Below, one piece after another: positions 1 through 10,550 of a DNA stretch of 64,000 bases. The notes beneath the pieces are model-generated. The model did no database searches. It was not told where the DNA came from and saw nothing but the letters and a program-made list of their open reading frames with translations. Position numbers and translations under genes: made by a program. The first letter of the stretch is position 1. Each line of letters opens with the position of its first letter. Source of the stretch: Larkinella sp. C7 (GTDB lineage Bacteria > Bacteroidota > Bacteroidia > Cytophagales > Spirosomataceae); assembly GCF_006149005.1 (NCBI RefSeq), contig NZ_VBSL01000004.1, forward strand, positions 429,909 to 493,908, given 5' to 3'.

Positions 1-168
1 CTTTAATTCCCGGAGTTGCCCGGCGGTGGTCAGTCCGGCCGGGAACCAGGTGTCGGTAATTTGGAAACAGCGGTCGTAGACCTCCGGCGTCACCACAAAG
101 CCTTCCAGCCGAAGTTGCTCGAGCAATTCGCCCAGGGGAAGCGGTCGATGGGGAGAAACGGGCGTCAT
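1..168 (-). CDS. N-terminal fragment of an unidentified protein downstream of MoxR
   Basis: This leftward reading frame starts at an ATG at 168 and stays open for 56 codons to the window edge, so only the N-terminus is visible. The start lies 17 bp after the MoxR stop codon, so it is probably the third gene of the CHAT-MoxR operon. The peptide begins MTPVSPHRPLPLGELLEQL and contains no motif I can assign. In published NTPase-centred conflict systems a MoxR ATPase is often followed by a vWA or effector-associated partner. That this gene encodes such a partner is inference; the rest of the gene is needed. Confidence 0.6.
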   Translation of the reverse strand, partial: MTPVSPHRPLPLGELLEQLRLEGFVVTPEVYDRCFQITDTWFPAGLTTAGQLRELK

Positions 169-185
169 GGCCGTCGGAAAAACCG

Positions 186-1247
186 TCAGAGGGTTTTGAG
201 GAGTGCAAAATCTTCGGCGTGTTTGGCCAGAATGCTGTAGCTCGCCAGGCGTTTGGGTTCATCCACCTCCTGTAGCGGGCGGGGGTGGAGAATGTCGTCG
301 CGCAGGAAATACATCCAGCTAATGAGCTCGGCGGTGGCTGGTTTTTTCTTCAGATTGGCATTCTTTACCTTCACGAAATAGGCAATGTATGCTGCAATCG
401 TCTGTTCAACAGCGTGCCGTTTCGATGCGGTTTCGGCTCGATCCAGTTCTTTGTTAAAAATTTGATTCAGAACGATTTCCATGAGCTGATCTTCCTTCGG
501 AAACTCGATGTGGTAAAAGATGCACCGGCGCAGAAACGCATCGGGCAGGTTCTTCTCCGAATTGCTGGTCAGAATCACGAAGATGTTTTTGGTTCCGATT
601 TCGTATTCCGCGTTGCCATCTTCCCGAACCTGAAACCGAAAACGATCCAGTTCATTCAGCAGGTCGTTCGTAAAATCGCGCGGGGCTTTGTCCACTTCGT
701 CGATCAGCACCACCGAACTGCGGGGGCTGGAGGAATCAATGTCGTTCATAGACAGATACGGGCATTTCTCGATCAGCACCGGATTGCTCAGCACAATGGC
801 CTGCCCAAGCGCCTGAAGCCGGATGTGCCGGGCCACCCCGGGAACGGGCGGTTTTTCGGGAATCGACAAAACCGTTCCGGCAGCAGCTCCACTGGCAGCC
901 ACCTTCGGTTTTTCCGGGTCAAAATGCGTCGCGTGGAAATGGCCGAGGGCGTCGTACAGGTAAAACAAATCCGTGGAAGTCGACACGGTTTTGGTGTTGA
1001 AAACCAGCGGTTTACTCAGGTACTCGTTCGGGTATCGGGCGTGCAGATCGGCGGCTAGTTTTTCAGCGAGCCGGGTTTTTCCGGTTCCCGGTTCGCCGGT
1101 CAGCAGCAACGGTTGCTTGAGCAGAATGGCCACCCGAACGGCGTTGTAGAGGGCTGAGTCGAGGATGTAATCCGAAGGGTTTTTCTTCATCCGCGGAACA
1201 TTCAGTTCCGTTTGCTCGTCAAATTCAAATTTTTCGACCAGGGCCAT
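186..1247 (-). CDS. MoxR-family AAA+ ATPase
   Basis: 353-residue AAA+ ATPase of the MoxR type, which uses ATP hydrolysis as a chaperone-like remodeller, usually with a vWA or other partner. Visible motifs are Walker A GEPGTGKT (residues 51-58), Walker B VVLIDEVD (179-186), sensor-1 TSN (about 227-229) and an arginine pair at 240-241 for the finger. There is no signal peptide or membrane segment, so it is cytoplasmic. The ATG lies 3 bp after the stop of the CHAT-protease gene and the stop is 17 bp before the next gene, so the three are very probably co-transcribed. The tight linkage to a caspase-like protease suggests a conflict or programmed-death role rather than metallo-cofactor insertion; that is inference. 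Confidence 0.9.
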   Translation of the reverse strand: MALVEKFEFDEQTELNVPRMKKNPSDYILDSALYNAVRVAILLKQPLLLTGEPGTGKTRLAEKLAADLHARYPNEYLSKPLVFNTKTVSTSTDLFYLYDALGHFHATHFDPEKPKVAASGAAAGTVLSIPEKPPVPGVARHIRLQALGQAIVLSNPVLIEKCPYLSMNDIDSSSPRSSVVLIDEVDKAPRDFTNDLLNELDRFRFQVREDGNAEYEIGTKNIFVILTSNSEKNLPDAFLRRCIFYHIEFPKEDQLMEIVLNQIFNKELDRAETASKRHAVEQTIAAYIAYFVKVKNANLKKKPATAELISWMYFLRDDILHPRPLQEVDEPKRLASYSILAKHAEDFALLKTL

Positions 1248-1250
1248 TTT

Positions 1251-2804
1251 TCAGGGAGTTTGAGGGGTATTGAAGCGTTCGATCAGCGTCAGGAGCTTGT
1301 CTTCCAGTGCCGGGACATCGATTTTTCCGGGTTGATCCGGCTGAAAAATACTGGTAATCACGCGTTCTTTCTCCGCATCCGGCGCGTGCCGAAGGTAGTT
1401 CCGGAACCATTCTTCGAGGTATTTTCGCTGATCGGGAACGGCCAGCAGTTCGTCATCCTGATTCAGTATAATGAGCGGGCTCCGGGCGGGATCGTCGGGA
1501 TCGACCAGGCCGGAGTTTCGGAACGGTTTCAGTATTTTTTTGACGGAATTGCCCGGCATAAAAGCTGAAAACCAGCTTTGTTTCGGGGTAAAAATAATGT
1601 TCCAGAAAAAGAGCAGATACGGATGGGCCGGCGAATTCGCCCCGGTTTCGGGTGGGCGGAATTCCGTCATGAACTGTCGGATCGACTCCAGTACTTTTTC
1701 GCTCAAATCGTCGGCCTTGATCTGGAGAGCAACAATCGTATACTGACTGTTTTTGATCGCCGGAATGCCCAGAAATTCATCAACCGACAGGCTGGTGCTG
1801 TCGTCCTGGCCTTTGACGATTTTATAGAGTTCGCGCCGGATTTTGAGGGGCGTGTCGTAGGCCCGGTTGAGTTTAACGAGCATGTCGTCGGGGTCGCGTC
1901 GACGGTCGTTGGGATCGAACGGGTAATTATAAATCCGGTTGGGGTTTTTCGTGATTTTCTCGTAGACCAGTTTTCGCGCCAGCCCCAGCGGAGACTGGTA
2001 ATCCGCGCCCACGATCAGGTAATGCTGCACGGGTCGGTACAACACGTCGAGTCCCTGGCTGAGGTTGAAGCTGGGATCGAACCCGTTGCGGTATTGGTCC
2101 CGGTCACACAAAAATGCCTTTTGCCGGTCGATCAGGGGGACTTTTTCAAATGGTTCCCGTTTGGATACGAGCGTCCATTTCAATACTTCGGGCTGGCTGT
2201 AATACAGCCCCCAGGCACAGGGTACCTCGGGGTTTTCGGTCGGGAAACCGCCCCGCGTAAATAAGGTAGATTTTTTTTCGGACAGCAGGGGCGATTTAGA
2301 AACGGCTTCGTCAAATGCCTGCTGGAGTGTTTTGTACGGTCGGGTAAACGAATAATAAAAGTTTTTAGCCAGTTCGCTGGCCTGACCGTCGGGCACGGCG
2401 GTCGACGTGGCGATGATGGCTTCAACGCCGTGGGCGAGGAGCGTATCGACGTACCCGTAGGTGGAGCAGCCGTTCAAAAAAATCAATTTCGGTTTCTTTC
2501 CACTCAATAATTTAACGAGCTGGTTCTGGTTATAAATTCCGTCGGACAACACAAAGTGGGTTTGACTGGCGTGACCACAATAATGAAAAATGGTTAGTTC
2601 CTGACCGATTTTTACCAGGGCCCGATGAATACTGTCCGCATCAGTTTTGGTGGAGGGCGTCGGATAGACAATGTCCTGGTTTATTTCCAGATCATACAGC
2701 AGTTCGTCAATGTATTTGATCTCGTCGTCAACCGCGTTTAAATACTGAAGATCGTTCAGAGTAGACGGGTTGGCGCTGGCGATAAAAATAACGGGCTTGC
2801 TCAT
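1251..2804 (-). CDS. CHAT-domain caspase-like protease with degenerate STAND-like C-terminus
   Basis: 517-residue protein. The N-terminal ~200 residues form a CHAT domain (caspase HetF-associated with TPRs). The catalytic histidine is in HYCGHAS (His78) and the catalytic cysteine in LNGCST (Cys113), the expected dyad order. Residues ~222-420 begin with FLCDRDQYRNGF and then show a strand-loop, YLIVGADYQSPLGLA (262-276), where a P-loop would lie, but without the Lys-Ser/Thr; this fits the 'inactive STAND' modules described in bacterial immunity proteins. A later hydrophobic strand is YLLFFWNIIF. It is the first gene of a leftward cluster with MoxR. A protease effector or signalling subunit, held in check or activated through the degenerate STAND module and MoxR, is inference. 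The protease call is firmer than the C-terminal domain call. Confidence 0.82.
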   Translation of the reverse strand: MSKPVIFIASANPSTLNDLQYLNAVDDEIKYIDELLYDLEINQDIVYPTPSTKTDADSIHRALVKIGQELTIFHYCGHASQTHFVLSDGIYNQNQLVKLLSGKKPKLIFLNGCSTYGYVDTLLAHGVEAIIATSTAVPDGQASELAKNFYYSFTRPYKTLQQAFDEAVSKSPLLSEKKSTLFTRGGFPTENPEVPCAWGLYYSQPEVLKWTLVSKREPFEKVPLIDRQKAFLCDRDQYRNGFDPSFNLSQGLDVLYRPVQHYLIVGADYQSPLGLARKLVYEKITKNPNRIYNYPFDPNDRRRDPDDMLVKLNRAYDTPLKIRRELYKIVKGQDDSTSLSVDEFLGIPAIKNSQYTIVALQIKADDLSEKVLESIRQFMTEFRPPETGANSPAHPYLLFFWNIIFTPKQSWFSAFMPGNSVKKILKPFRNSGLVDPDDPARSPLIILNQDDELLAVPDQRKYLEEWFRNYLRHAPDAEKERVITSIFQPDQPGKIDVPALEDKLLTLIERFNTPQTP

Positions 2805-2910
2805 AGACCTTCCAAATCCGATAGACGGCGTGACACCGACTTTGGAAAGTAAGATACTTAAAACCTGAGCAGCCAGGGCAGGGTTATTATTTAACGGCAG
2901 GGAGCGTCTG

Positions 2911-5313
2911 TCAACCCGGCAGGTTGAGGTGCCGCAGAATGACCCGCATCAGGCTGGTGGGATTATACGGTTTGACCAGAATTTCATTCAGACCAGCCAC
3001 CTGGGCGCGGTTGCCGACTTCCTGCGCCAGACTGGCCGTAACGGCAATGATGGGCAGCGTTTCGTTCCGTTCCCGGATGATTCGGGTCGCTTCATAGCCG
3101 TCCATGACCGGCATTTGCAAATCCATCAACACCAGCCGGTGTTTGGCCGAATCCAGTTTATCGACCGCTTCCTGTCCGTTGCCGGCCACATCGACCGACG
3201 CGCCAAGCCGCTCCAGCACGCTTTTAGCCAGAAGCACATTCATCGCATTGTCTTCCACGAGCAGGATGCAGACGTCTTTCAGGGGTTTATCGGTCGACAG
3301 GGGTTGGTGCTCGGACTGGCTTTCCGGCGGGGTCGTCATTTTCCGGAAAGACTGCGTGAAGTAAAACCGGGATCCTTTCCCCGGTTCACTCTGCAGATGA
3401 AGCTCCACGTTTTGCAACGCCAGAATCCGCCGGCAAATGGTCAGGCCCAGCCCCGTTCCCCCGTAACTGCGCGACATCGACGAATCGGCCTGGGTAAACC
3501 GGTTGAAGACGAGTTCCTGTTTTTCGGGGGCAATGCCGATGCCGGTATCTTCGACGGCCATCGTGAGGGTCACCTCCTGCTCCGTTTGTTCAACCACGGA
3601 CAGGCTCACCTGAACCTGTCCCTGAATGGTAAACTTGATGGCGTTGTGGACCAGATTCGAAATAACCTGGGCCAATCGGGTGGGATCGCCGATCACTTTG
3701 CCTTTCCAGGTGGGATCGATCGTCAGCGAAAGGGTCAGTGATTTTTCGTTTGCAGCCGACTGGTAACTCGTAATGATCTTGTGCAGGATGGTGGCCGGAT
3801 CCATCGGTATTTCTTCCAGGGTGGTTTTGCCGGCTTCAATCCGGTTGAAGTCCAGAATGTCATTGACGATGTGCAGCAAATTTTTGGCCGAAAACAGCAT
3901 CACGTCGAGGTGTTGCTTCTGATCCGGTCGGGGTTTGTCCTGCAGCAGCAAATGGGTCATGCCAATCACGGCGTTCAGGGGCGTTCGGATTTCGTGACTC
4001 ATCGTACTCAGAAATTCGCTTTTGGCCCGCAGGCCATCTTCGGCCTGTTCCTTGGCTTGTTTGAGTGTAAACGCAAACCGGAACGAGAGGACCAGCGATT
4101 GCAAAAAGAAAAAACCGATGTAACCAATGAACAGCACCAGATTTTCGGGAAAGGCGATCTGGAAATATTTAAAAATAATGATGACAAATACCCCCAGCAG
4201 CACGGCGGTACTCATCAGGGAATACTCAGCACCGGGTCGTTTTCGTTGGGCCGCTACCCAGTAGACGTAAAAAGCGTAGGCGATGTAGATCGGCATCAGG
4301 CTGAGGAACGGTTTGACCAATTGGGTAAAAATGGTGGGCGGACACAGGACCGTAATGCCGGCGAATGCCAGACAAACCCACGCCAGTGCCGTCAAAAAGC
4401 GTTCGTGAACGTCGGCGGGGTAGAGAGATCGGGTATAAAGGATAAAAGCCGCAATACTTAAAAAAAGCGTGAGGTATTCGAGGTGGAGTGTCAGCGACCA
4501 GTCGGCCTGGTGAAAGATGGAATGGAGGGCATACTGATCCGTACCGATGATGCGGTAGCTATAGAGCAGGCAAAACAGGGAGAAATAGAGGATGGAGGTT
4601 TCGTGTCGCCCAAAGAGAAAGAGCCCTAAAAAAAACAGTCCGCCCATGAATAGGCAGCCTGTCAGTAGAAAGTTGAGGGCCAGTTCCCGGTTGGCTTTTA
4701 CCGTCAGCGTGTCGGCCCGGCCGAGCAGGATCGCTTTGTAGGGGCCTCCTTTGGAATGGTGGAAATTGGCAATTTGCAGCAGCAGGTGGAGCGTATCAGC
4801 CTTTTCAGGAATGTTTTTTAGCTGTGTCGACCAGAAGGGCGTTGTGGTTTCCTTCGTTGTGCCGGGGGTGCCGCTTCGGGCCAGTTCCCGGCCATTCAGG
4901 AGCAGGCGGTATGCGGTGTAGGCATCGGGGAGTTTGAGGGCCAGTGGCGGATGTTGGGGTGGCAGCACAACGGTTAGGGCGTAAGTAGCGTAGCCGTAGG
5001 AGGGGAGGGGCTGGCCTTTCCAGGTTTGCGAGTTCCAGATTTCAGGAAACGGGCTGTATTCAAACGGAATTTCGGGATCGCCGGGGTTTCGCAATGCGTG
5101 CCAGTACCATTTCCAGGTTCCGTTCAACGAAACGATTTTTTGATCGAGGTTTACCCGCCGAAGATCCAGAACCCCCTGTCTTGCGGTCGGAAGAGGGAAG
5201 TCGGCCGGTTGCGCATGGAGGGGTGAGCAGTCTAGTAGCAAAAAAGACAAAAAACCGCAGAGGGAATAAAAAATAGGAATATTGGTTTTGCCCGAAAAAA
5301 ACCGGCTTTTCAT
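2911..5313 (-). CDS. Hybrid sensor histidine kinase (7TMR-DISM type)
   Basis: 800 residues. An N-terminal signal anchor is followed by a periplasmic jelly-roll-like region (about 40-200, 7TMR-DISMED2 style) and seven or so membrane spans (about 210-415). The HisKA dimerisation domain has the phosphoacceptor in [10 protein letters not shown] (His440). An HATPase_c domain follows, with DTGIGIAPE and GGTGLGLTI boxes. A C-terminal receiver domain carries the phosphoacceptor Asp731 in [13 protein letters not shown]. It senses an extracellular, possibly carbohydrate-like, ligand by family analogy and relays phosphate internally to its own receiver. The single-domain regulator upstream on the same strand is a plausible partner, although 227 bp separate them. 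The ligand is unknown. Confidence 0.93.
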   Translation of the reverse strand: MKSRFFSGKTNIPIFYSLCGFLSFLLLDCSPLHAQPADFPLPTARQGVLDLRRVNLDQKIVSLNGTWKWYWHALRNPGDPEIPFEYSPFPEIWNSQTWKGQPLPSYGYATYALTVVLPPQHPPLALKLPDAYTAYRLLLNGRELARSGTPGTTKETTTPFWSTQLKNIPEKADTLHLLLQIANFHHSKGGPYKAILLGRADTLTVKANRELALNFLLTGCLFMGGLFFLGLFLFGRHETSILYFSLFCLLYSYRIIGTDQYALHSIFHQADWSLTLHLEYLTLFLSIAAFILYTRSLYPADVHERFLTALAWVCLAFAGITVLCPPTIFTQLVKPFLSLMPIYIAYAFYVYWVAAQRKRPGAEYSLMSTAVLLGVFVIIIFKYFQIAFPENLVLFIGYIGFFFLQSLVLSFRFAFTLKQAKEQAEDGLRAKSEFLSTMSHEIRTPLNAVIGMTHLLLQDKPRPDQKQHLDVMLFSAKNLLHIVNDILDFNRIEAGKTTLEEIPMDPATILHKIITSYQSAANEKSLTLSLTIDPTWKGKVIGDPTRLAQVISNLVHNAIKFTIQGQVQVSLSVVEQTEQEVTLTMAVEDTGIGIAPEKQELVFNRFTQADSSMSRSYGGTGLGLTICRRILALQNVELHLQSEPGKGSRFYFTQSFRKMTTPPESQSEHQPLSTDKPLKDVCILLVEDNAMNVLLAKSVLERLGASVDVAGNGQEAVDKLDSAKHRLVLMDLQMPVMDGYEATRIIRERNETLPIIAVTASLAQEVGNRAQVAGLNEILVKPYNPTSLMRVILRHLNLPG

Positions 5314-5540
5314 GTGTTGGACTAACTTCCCGTTGAGTGAATGTACTTACCTGTTACCAGACTTCAGACCTGATTTGTCCAGGCACAAAAAACCCCTCAA
5401 ATTTTAGTCCAAAAATGGTTGAAACCGGAATTGCGGATGGAAATCGTGTTTGGGCTATCAAAACCAGGGGGCGGGCGGGTCTGTTCGCCGGGCGTAACCT
5501 GACCGGAATTGCCGAAAAGACAACGGGTTACGGCCTGGGG

Positions 5541-5960
5541 TCAGGTGCCGGCCGGAATCCGGGCGGTGTCGAACCAGAACGCCCGAATCTGGCTGATTAG
5601 GTTTGTAAGCTGCTGGTAGCCAGGCGGTTTGGTCAGATACGTATTGGCTCCTAATTGATAGCAGCGGGTAATGTGTTCGGGCAGCGAAGAGGTCGTAAAA
5701 ATAATCACCGGAATGGAGCGGAAAGCTGGATTGGAGCGCAGTTCGGCCAGGGTCGTAAATCCGTCCATCCGGGGCATGTTCAGGTCCAGGAAGATCAGTG
5801 ACGGCAGTTGAAGGGTGGTATTCAGGTGGTCGAGCAGTTCGACACCATCACCCGCGAAGGCAACTTCACAATCCAGCCAACTGGAATCAAACACCGATTT
5901 GAACAGGAGCCGGTCATCGTCGTCGTCGTCTGTAATGATAATGCGGTATTTGCGGGTCAT
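5541..5960 (-). CDS. Single-domain response regulator (Rcp1-like receiver)
   Basis: 139-residue stand-alone receiver domain with no output domain. The acidic pocket is the unusual run ITDDDDDDRLLF near residues 9-20. The phosphoacceptor Asp is in LIFLDLNMPRMDG, Thr/Ser in IIFTTSS and the conserved Lys in YLTKPPG. This pattern matches the Rcp1-like regulators that pair with phytochrome-type and other histidine kinases in Bacteroidota and cyanobacteria. It precedes the hybrid kinase gene on the same strand. A recognisable promoter lies about 40-65 bp upstream, giving a leader of roughly 30 nt. Confidence 0.9.
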   Translation of the reverse strand: MTRKYRIIITDDDDDDRLLFKSVFDSSWLDCEVAFAGDGVELLDHLNTTLQLPSLIFLDLNMPRMDGFTTLAELRSNPAFRSIPVIIFTTSSLPEHITRCYQLGANTYLTKPPGYQQLTNLISQIRAFWFDTARIPAGT

Positions 5961-5997
5961 GGAACGGTGAGCGTAATAGGAATGTACGTAGTTTTGT

Positions 5998-6026
5998 CAA
6001 AGATAGATAATAGATGTCAAATACAA
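5998..6026 (-). promoter_or_regulatory. Bacteroidota-type promoter for the response regulator
   Basis: On the minus strand TTG (6026-6024), an 18-bp spacer and TATCTTTG (6005-5998) match the TTG / TAnnTTTG consensus. The predicted start near 5991 gives a ~31-nt leader to the ATG at 5960. Confidence 0.6.
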
Positions 6027-6446
6027 TTTTAACCCCCGACAAACTTTTGAAATCGCAGTATGTCCTTTTTTTTGCCATAAAACATACGTTTTGGTAAGAT
6101 TTGAGTCGATCGGGTTGAAACGGCGATCGGATGGTGTTTGCCGGGCGGGATACGGGTTTTCGCTTCATTCCGGTATCCGACCCCTGCCGGAACCCTTCAC
6201 CGGAAAAGCCTTTTGGAGCGGCCGGAACGAATTCGATCGGAATGGCGCGAAAAATCGCATCGGTCCGGCGGGTCAGAAATTGCACTTCACGCGGCAAATA
6301 CTTTTATTTGTGGCGATTTTTTTGCATATTTGTATGATAGGCGTATCGTAGAACAAGCCTCAAACCGTCTGACAATTTCCAAACCGGCGGTTCCACTTTT
6401 TTAACCATCGCTTCGTTCGTATTATCGGACAGAGAATTGACTTCTT
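6027..6446. other. Intergenic region between response regulator and gyrA
   Basis: This 420-bp gap holds no convincing gene. Three overlapping short frames occur on the plus strand between 6091 and 6404, but none has recognisable content. A weak promoter-like pair, TTTG (6307-6310) and CATATTTG (6325-6332), lies 115-140 bp before gyrA, but the 14-bp spacing is too short to be convincing. Confidence 0.4.
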
Positions 6447-8996
6447 ATGGCAGAAGAGACAGAAGAACAGAACAACTCCACCAACATTATTCCCATCAAC
6501 ATTGAAGACGAAATGCGCGGTGCCTACATCGATTATTCGATGTCGGTCATTATCTCCCGCGCCTTGCCCGATGTCCGTGACGGTCTCAAGCCGGTACACC
6601 GCCGGGTGCTTTTCGGAATGGCTGAACTGGGAGTAAATTATAACAAACCTCACAAAAAATCGGCCCGGATCGTTGGGGAGGTTTTGGGTAAATATCACCC
6701 GCACGGCGATTCATCCGTCTATGGTACGATGGTGCGGATGGCCCAGGACTGGTCGTTGCGGTATCCACTCGTTGACGGTCAGGGGAACTTTGGTTCCATT
6801 GACGGTGATTTTCCAGCCGCCATGCGGTATACCGAAGCGCGGCTGAAGCGGATTGCGGAGGAATTGCTCACCGATATTTATAAGGAGACGGTCGACTTTC
6901 AGTCGAACTTCGATGACTCGCTGGAAGAGCCGACCGTGATGCCGGCCAAACTGCCAAACCTCCTGCTGAACGGCTCGTCGGGCATTGCCGTCGGGATGGC
7001 CACCAACATGGCTCCCCACAACCTGACGGAAGTGGTGAACGGGATCGTGGCCTACATCGATAACCAGGAGATTACCATCGATGAGTTGATGGAACACATC
7101 ACCGCGCCGGATTTCCCGACGGGAGCTACGATCTACGGTATCGAAGGTGTACGGAATGCGTTCCGAACCGGTCAGGGCCGGGTCGTGCTGCGGGCCCACG
7201 CCACCATTGAAGAAAACAAGGGTAAGACCCAGATCATCGTTTCCGACGTTCCCTACATGGTCAACAAAGCCATGATGCTGGAAAAAACGGCGGAATTGAT
7301 CAATGATAAAAAGATTGAAGGGATTTCGGCCTTCCGGGATGAGTCGGACCGCGATGGATTGCGCGTGGTGTATGACCTGAAGCGGGATGCCGTTCCGAAC
7401 GTTGTTCTCAACAACCTGTATAAGCATACGCAGCTGCAGTCGGCTTTCAACATCAACAACGTCGCGCTGGTGAAAGGCCGCCCGGCTTTGCTGAATCTGA
7501 AAGACCTGATCCGGTATTACGTGGAGCACCGCCAGGAGGTGATCACGCGCCGGACACAGTATGAACTGCGGGAAGCCGAAAAGCGGGCGCACATTTTGGA
7601 AGGTTTGCTGATTGCGCTGGACAACTTGGATGCGGTAATTGAAATCATCCGGAGTTCGCGGGATCCGGAGGTTGCCAAAAACGGCTTGATCGATCGGTTC
7701 AAGTTATCGGAAATTCAGGCCAAAGCCATTCTGGAACTCCGTCTGCAACGCCTGACTGGTCTCGAACGCGACAAGATTGTGGCGGAATACGAAGAACTGG
7801 CCCGACTGATTGCCGATTTGCGGAGCATTCTGGCGAGCGAAGAACGGAAACTGCAAATCATTCGCGATGAGCTGCTCGAACTCAAAGCCCGTTACGGCGA
7901 TGCCCGCCGGACCGAAATCAGTATTCTGGGCGACGGCAACATCAGCGATCTGTCGCTGATCGCCGACGATGAGATGCTGATCACGATTTCACACGAAGGC
8001 TACATTAAACGGACGCCGTTGACCGAATACCGGACCCAGAGCCGGGGAGGAGTCGGTTCGCGTGCGGCCAAAACGAAGGAAGACGACTTTACGGAGCATC
8101 TGTTCATGGCGACGATGCACAACACGCTGCTGATTTTTACGCAGAAAGGGCGGTTGTACTGGTTGCCGGTGTATGAACTGCCGGAAGGAGCGCGGGATTC
8201 GAAGGGTCGGCCGCTGGCCAACTTCATCAACATTGAGTCCGACGACCAGGTGCGGGCGGTGATCAATGTGAAGGATTTGAAAAACGCCGATTACATCAAC
8301 AACAATTACCTGGTGATGTGTACGGAGCAGGGAACGATCAAGAAAACCCTACTGGAAGCCTACTCGCGTCCGCGTCAGAACGGGATCATTGCCATCACAA
8401 TCAATGAAGAGGAGGGAGACCGCCTGCTGAATGTCTGTATGACCAATGGGCAGAACGATATTGTCATTTCGTCGAGCCTGGGCAAAGCCGTCCGGTTCAA
8501 CGAAAGCCGGGTTCGTCCGATGGGCCGTACGGCCGCCGGGGTTCGGGGCATCGATCTGGAGCCGGGGGTGAAAGCCGTTGGCATGGTTTGCATCGGTCGC
8601 GACGACGCTCAACTGCTGGTGGTTTCGGAAAAAGGATTCGGGAAACGGTCACCGATCGATGAATACCGGGTGACAAACCGGGGAGCAAAGGGCGTTGGTA
8701 CGCTGAAGGTTACGGATAAAGTCGGCAATCTGGTGGGCATTCTGGAAGTAACCGATTCGGATGATATGATGATCATTACGAAGTCAGGAACGGCCATCCG
8801 GATGCATGTCGATGAGGTGCGGGTAATTGGTCGGAACACCCAGGGGGTGCGGCTGATCAACCTGCGTGACGGTGACGAAATTGCGTCGGTGACCCGCATT
8901 GCCCGGGAGGAAGATGTTGAAATTGAAGGGAATGGCGTCGTGCCGGAAGCGCCCGTCGACGGTTCGGAGGAAGCGCCCTCTGATCAAATGGCTTGA
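6447..8996 (+). CDS. gyrA: DNA gyrase subunit A
   Basis: 849 residues, full length. GyrA cuts and rejoins DNA in the A2B2 gyrase tetramer to introduce negative supercoils. The catalytic tyrosine is in [10 protein letters not shown] and the breakage-reunion core in [13 protein letters not shown]. The C-terminal beta-pinwheel contains the GyrA-box variant QSRGGVG (about residue 530), which separates it from ParC. The tail is acidic. In the quinolone-determining stretch [13 protein letters not shown] the serine equal to E. coli Ser83 is kept, but the position equal to Asp87 is glycine (codon GGT). A TPR gene follows 71 bp downstream on the same strand. Confidence 0.98.
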   Translation: MAEETEEQNNSTNIIPINIEDEMRGAYIDYSMSVIISRALPDVRDGLKPVHRRVLFGMAELGVNYNKPHKKSARIVGEVLGKYHPHGDSSVYGTMVRMAQDWSLRYPLVDGQGNFGSIDGDFPAAMRYTEARLKRIAEELLTDIYKETVDFQSNFDDSLEEPTVMPAKLPNLLLNGSSGIAVGMATNMAPHNLTEVVNGIVAYIDNQEITIDELMEHITAPDFPTGATIYGIEGVRNAFRTGQGRVVLRAHATIEENKGKTQIIVSDVPYMVNKAMMLEKTAELINDKKIEGISAFRDESDRDGLRVVYDLKRDAVPNVVLNNLYKHTQLQSAFNINNVALVKGRPALLNLKDLIRYYVEHRQEVITRRTQYELREAEKRAHILEGLLIALDNLDAVIEIIRSSRDPEVAKNGLIDRFKLSEIQAKAILELRLQRLTGLERDKIVAEYEELARLIADLRSILASEERKLQIIRDELLELKARYGDARRTEISILGDGNISDLSLIADDEMLITISHEGYIKRTPLTEYRTQSRGGVGSRAAKTKEDDFTEHLFMATMHNTLLIFTQKGRLYWLPVYELPEGARDSKGRPLANFINIESDDQVRAVINVKDLKNADYINNNYLVMCTEQGTIKKTLLEAYSRPRQNGIIAITINEEEGDRLLNVCMTNGQNDIVISSSLGKAVRFNESRVRPMGRTAAGVRGIDLEPGVKAVGMVCIGRDDAQLLVVSEKGFGKRSPIDEYRVTNRGAKGVGTLKVTDKVGNLVGILEVTDSDDMMIITKSGTAIRMHVDEVRVIGRNTQGVRLINLRDGDEIASVTRIAREEDVEIEGNGVVPEAPVDGSEEAPSDQMA

Positions 8997-9067
8997 TATT
9001 CCCATAAATTATTCAGTACTTTCCAGAATAAAATCAAAAACAACGTTCAACCACAAAATTTAGTCAT

Positions 9068-10507
9068 ATGAAACGATTCTCGTTCTTCCTACTGGCGGGA
9101 TTTTTATCAGTAGGAGCATCGTATGCTCAAGGGCTCGATGCTCTAACCGAAAAAGCTTTCCAGAGTGAGAAAGAAAAAAGCGACAAGGCAATCACGGATG
9201 AGAAAGCCTCAGTCAAGCCCAAAACGTGGATGGATCGCGCTAAAACGTACGAGAACATTGCTACGCAGGCTATTAAACTGGACTCGAACGCGGCAACGGT
9301 TGCCTACGATGCCTATAAGAAAGTAGTCGAACTCGATAAAGATAAAAAGACTGGCGGTCCGGGTAAAATGGCCAAAGAAGCAGAGGAAGCCATGAAAGGG
9401 CAGACGCTGTTCCAGGCGTTTATGAACTCCGGTATTTACAAGTACCAGGCGAAGAACTTCAAAGATGCCGCTGCACTGATGTCCAGAGCAGGGGAGATCA
9501 ATCCGAAAGACACCACGGCGGCTTTGTATGCCGGTATCTTTACGCAGAACACCGAGAAACCGAGTGATGCCAAAGCGCATTTTGAGCGTTATATCGAGAA
9601 CGGTGGAAAAGATCAGTCGGTCTACACCACGCTGGTGAGTCTGTATTATCAGGACAAGGAAATCGAGAAAGCCCTGGCCACCATCGATAAGGGAATTGCC
9701 ACCTTGCCGAACAGCAAAGACCTGGCTACCCAGAAAACCAGCATCCTGGTTACGTCGGGCAAAGTCGACGATGCGATTGCGGATATGAAAAAGCAACTCG
9801 AGAAAGATCCGAACAACGTGAATCACCTGTTGATGCTGGCCAGTCTCTACGGCGACAAAAACAACAAGGGCTCGGAAGAATTATCGAAGTTGGTCGGAAG
9901 TGCCAAGAAAGGTCCGAACGCCACCAAGCAGTTGAGCGAAGAAAAAGTGGTTCTGAAAGAATCCCAGAATGAGCTTACCCGTTTGACGGCCCGGGCGAAG
10001 AAAGAGCCGAAGAATGCCGATGTGAAAAACCAGATTGCCCGGGTGAATCAAATGATTGCGGATTCAAAAACCAAAATCACCGGTCTGGAAAAAGAAGTAG
10101 CAGAGCAGGCTCAGGCGAGCGCAGCCGCTGGCAATCAGGAACAGAAAATAGCAGAGCTGACCAAGCAGGTTGAGGAAAACCGGATTGCTTCCAAAGAGTA
10201 TTATACCAAAGCACTGGCGGCTGATCCGAACAACTTCGATGCCAACTTCAACCTCGGGGCTGCTTACTTTAACGAAGCCGTTCAGATCCGGAAGCAACTG
10301 GAGATGATGGACATGAAAGACTACCAGACCAAGGGCAAGGAAATCGAAGGCCAGGTTTGCGGAAAATTCAAGCAGGCACTGCCATATTTCGAAAAAGCGA
10401 AATCCGTAAAGGATACCGACCAGGATTTGAACGACAACCTGACGAACCTTCAGAATATTCTGAAGCAGTTTGAAGAGAAGAAAATTCCCTGCGTCGAAAG
10501 CAAATAA
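9068..10507 (+). CDS. Periplasmic TPR protein downstream of gyrA
   Basis: 479 residues with a Sec signal peptide (FFLLAGFLSVGASYAQ). Several tetratricopeptide-like helical pairs follow (for example around 130-270 and 370-420, with ADPNNFDANFNLGAAYF), interrupted by a Lys/Glu-rich coiled-coil stretch about residues 280-360. TPRs act as protein-interaction scaffolds, so no enzymatic role is visible. It lies 71 bp after gyrA on the same strand and may be read through from it. A strong intrinsic terminator directly after the stop codon ends the unit. Confidence 0.85.
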   Translation: MKRFSFFLLAGFLSVGASYAQGLDALTEKAFQSEKEKSDKAITDEKASVKPKTWMDRAKTYENIATQAIKLDSNAATVAYDAYKKVVELDKDKKTGGPGKMAKEAEEAMKGQTLFQAFMNSGIYKYQAKNFKDAAALMSRAGEINPKDTTAALYAGIFTQNTEKPSDAKAHFERYIENGGKDQSVYTTLVSLYYQDKEIEKALATIDKGIATLPNSKDLATQKTSILVTSGKVDDAIADMKKQLEKDPNNVNHLLMLASLYGDKNNKGSEELSKLVGSAKKGPNATKQLSEEKVVLKESQNELTRLTARAKKEPKNADVKNQIARVNQMIADSKTKITGLEKEVAEQAQASAAAGNQEQKIAELTKQVEENRIASKEYYTKALAADPNNFDANFNLGAAYFNEAVQIRKQLEMMDMKDYQTKGKEIEGQVCGKFKQALPYFEKAKSVKDTDQDLNDNLTNLQNILKQFEEKKIPCVESK

Positions 10508-10510
10508 TAA

Positions 10511-10539
10511 AAAAGGCAGCTCGCAACGGCTGCCTTTTA
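10511..10539 (+). terminator. Intrinsic terminator after the TPR gene
   Basis: AAAAGGCAGC / GCTGCCTTTT stem with an 8-9-nt loop, immediately after the TAA. Flanking A and T runs allow it to act in both directions. Confidence 0.85.
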
Positions 10540-10550
10540 ATTTCCCCGAA

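Noticed and set aside
285..1058. 257-codon frame antisense to the MoxR gene
   Set aside because: The MoxR protein has complete AAA+ motifs on the other strand; the antisense translation has none.
6091..6404. Three overlapping short ORFs before gyrA
   Set aside because: They use all three plus-strand frames over the same DNA, none has a signal or family, and the overlap itself shows chance openness.
6711..7592. 293-codon frame antisense to gyrA
   Set aside because: It lies within the gyrase gene, has no motif and no promoter; it is a shadow frame.
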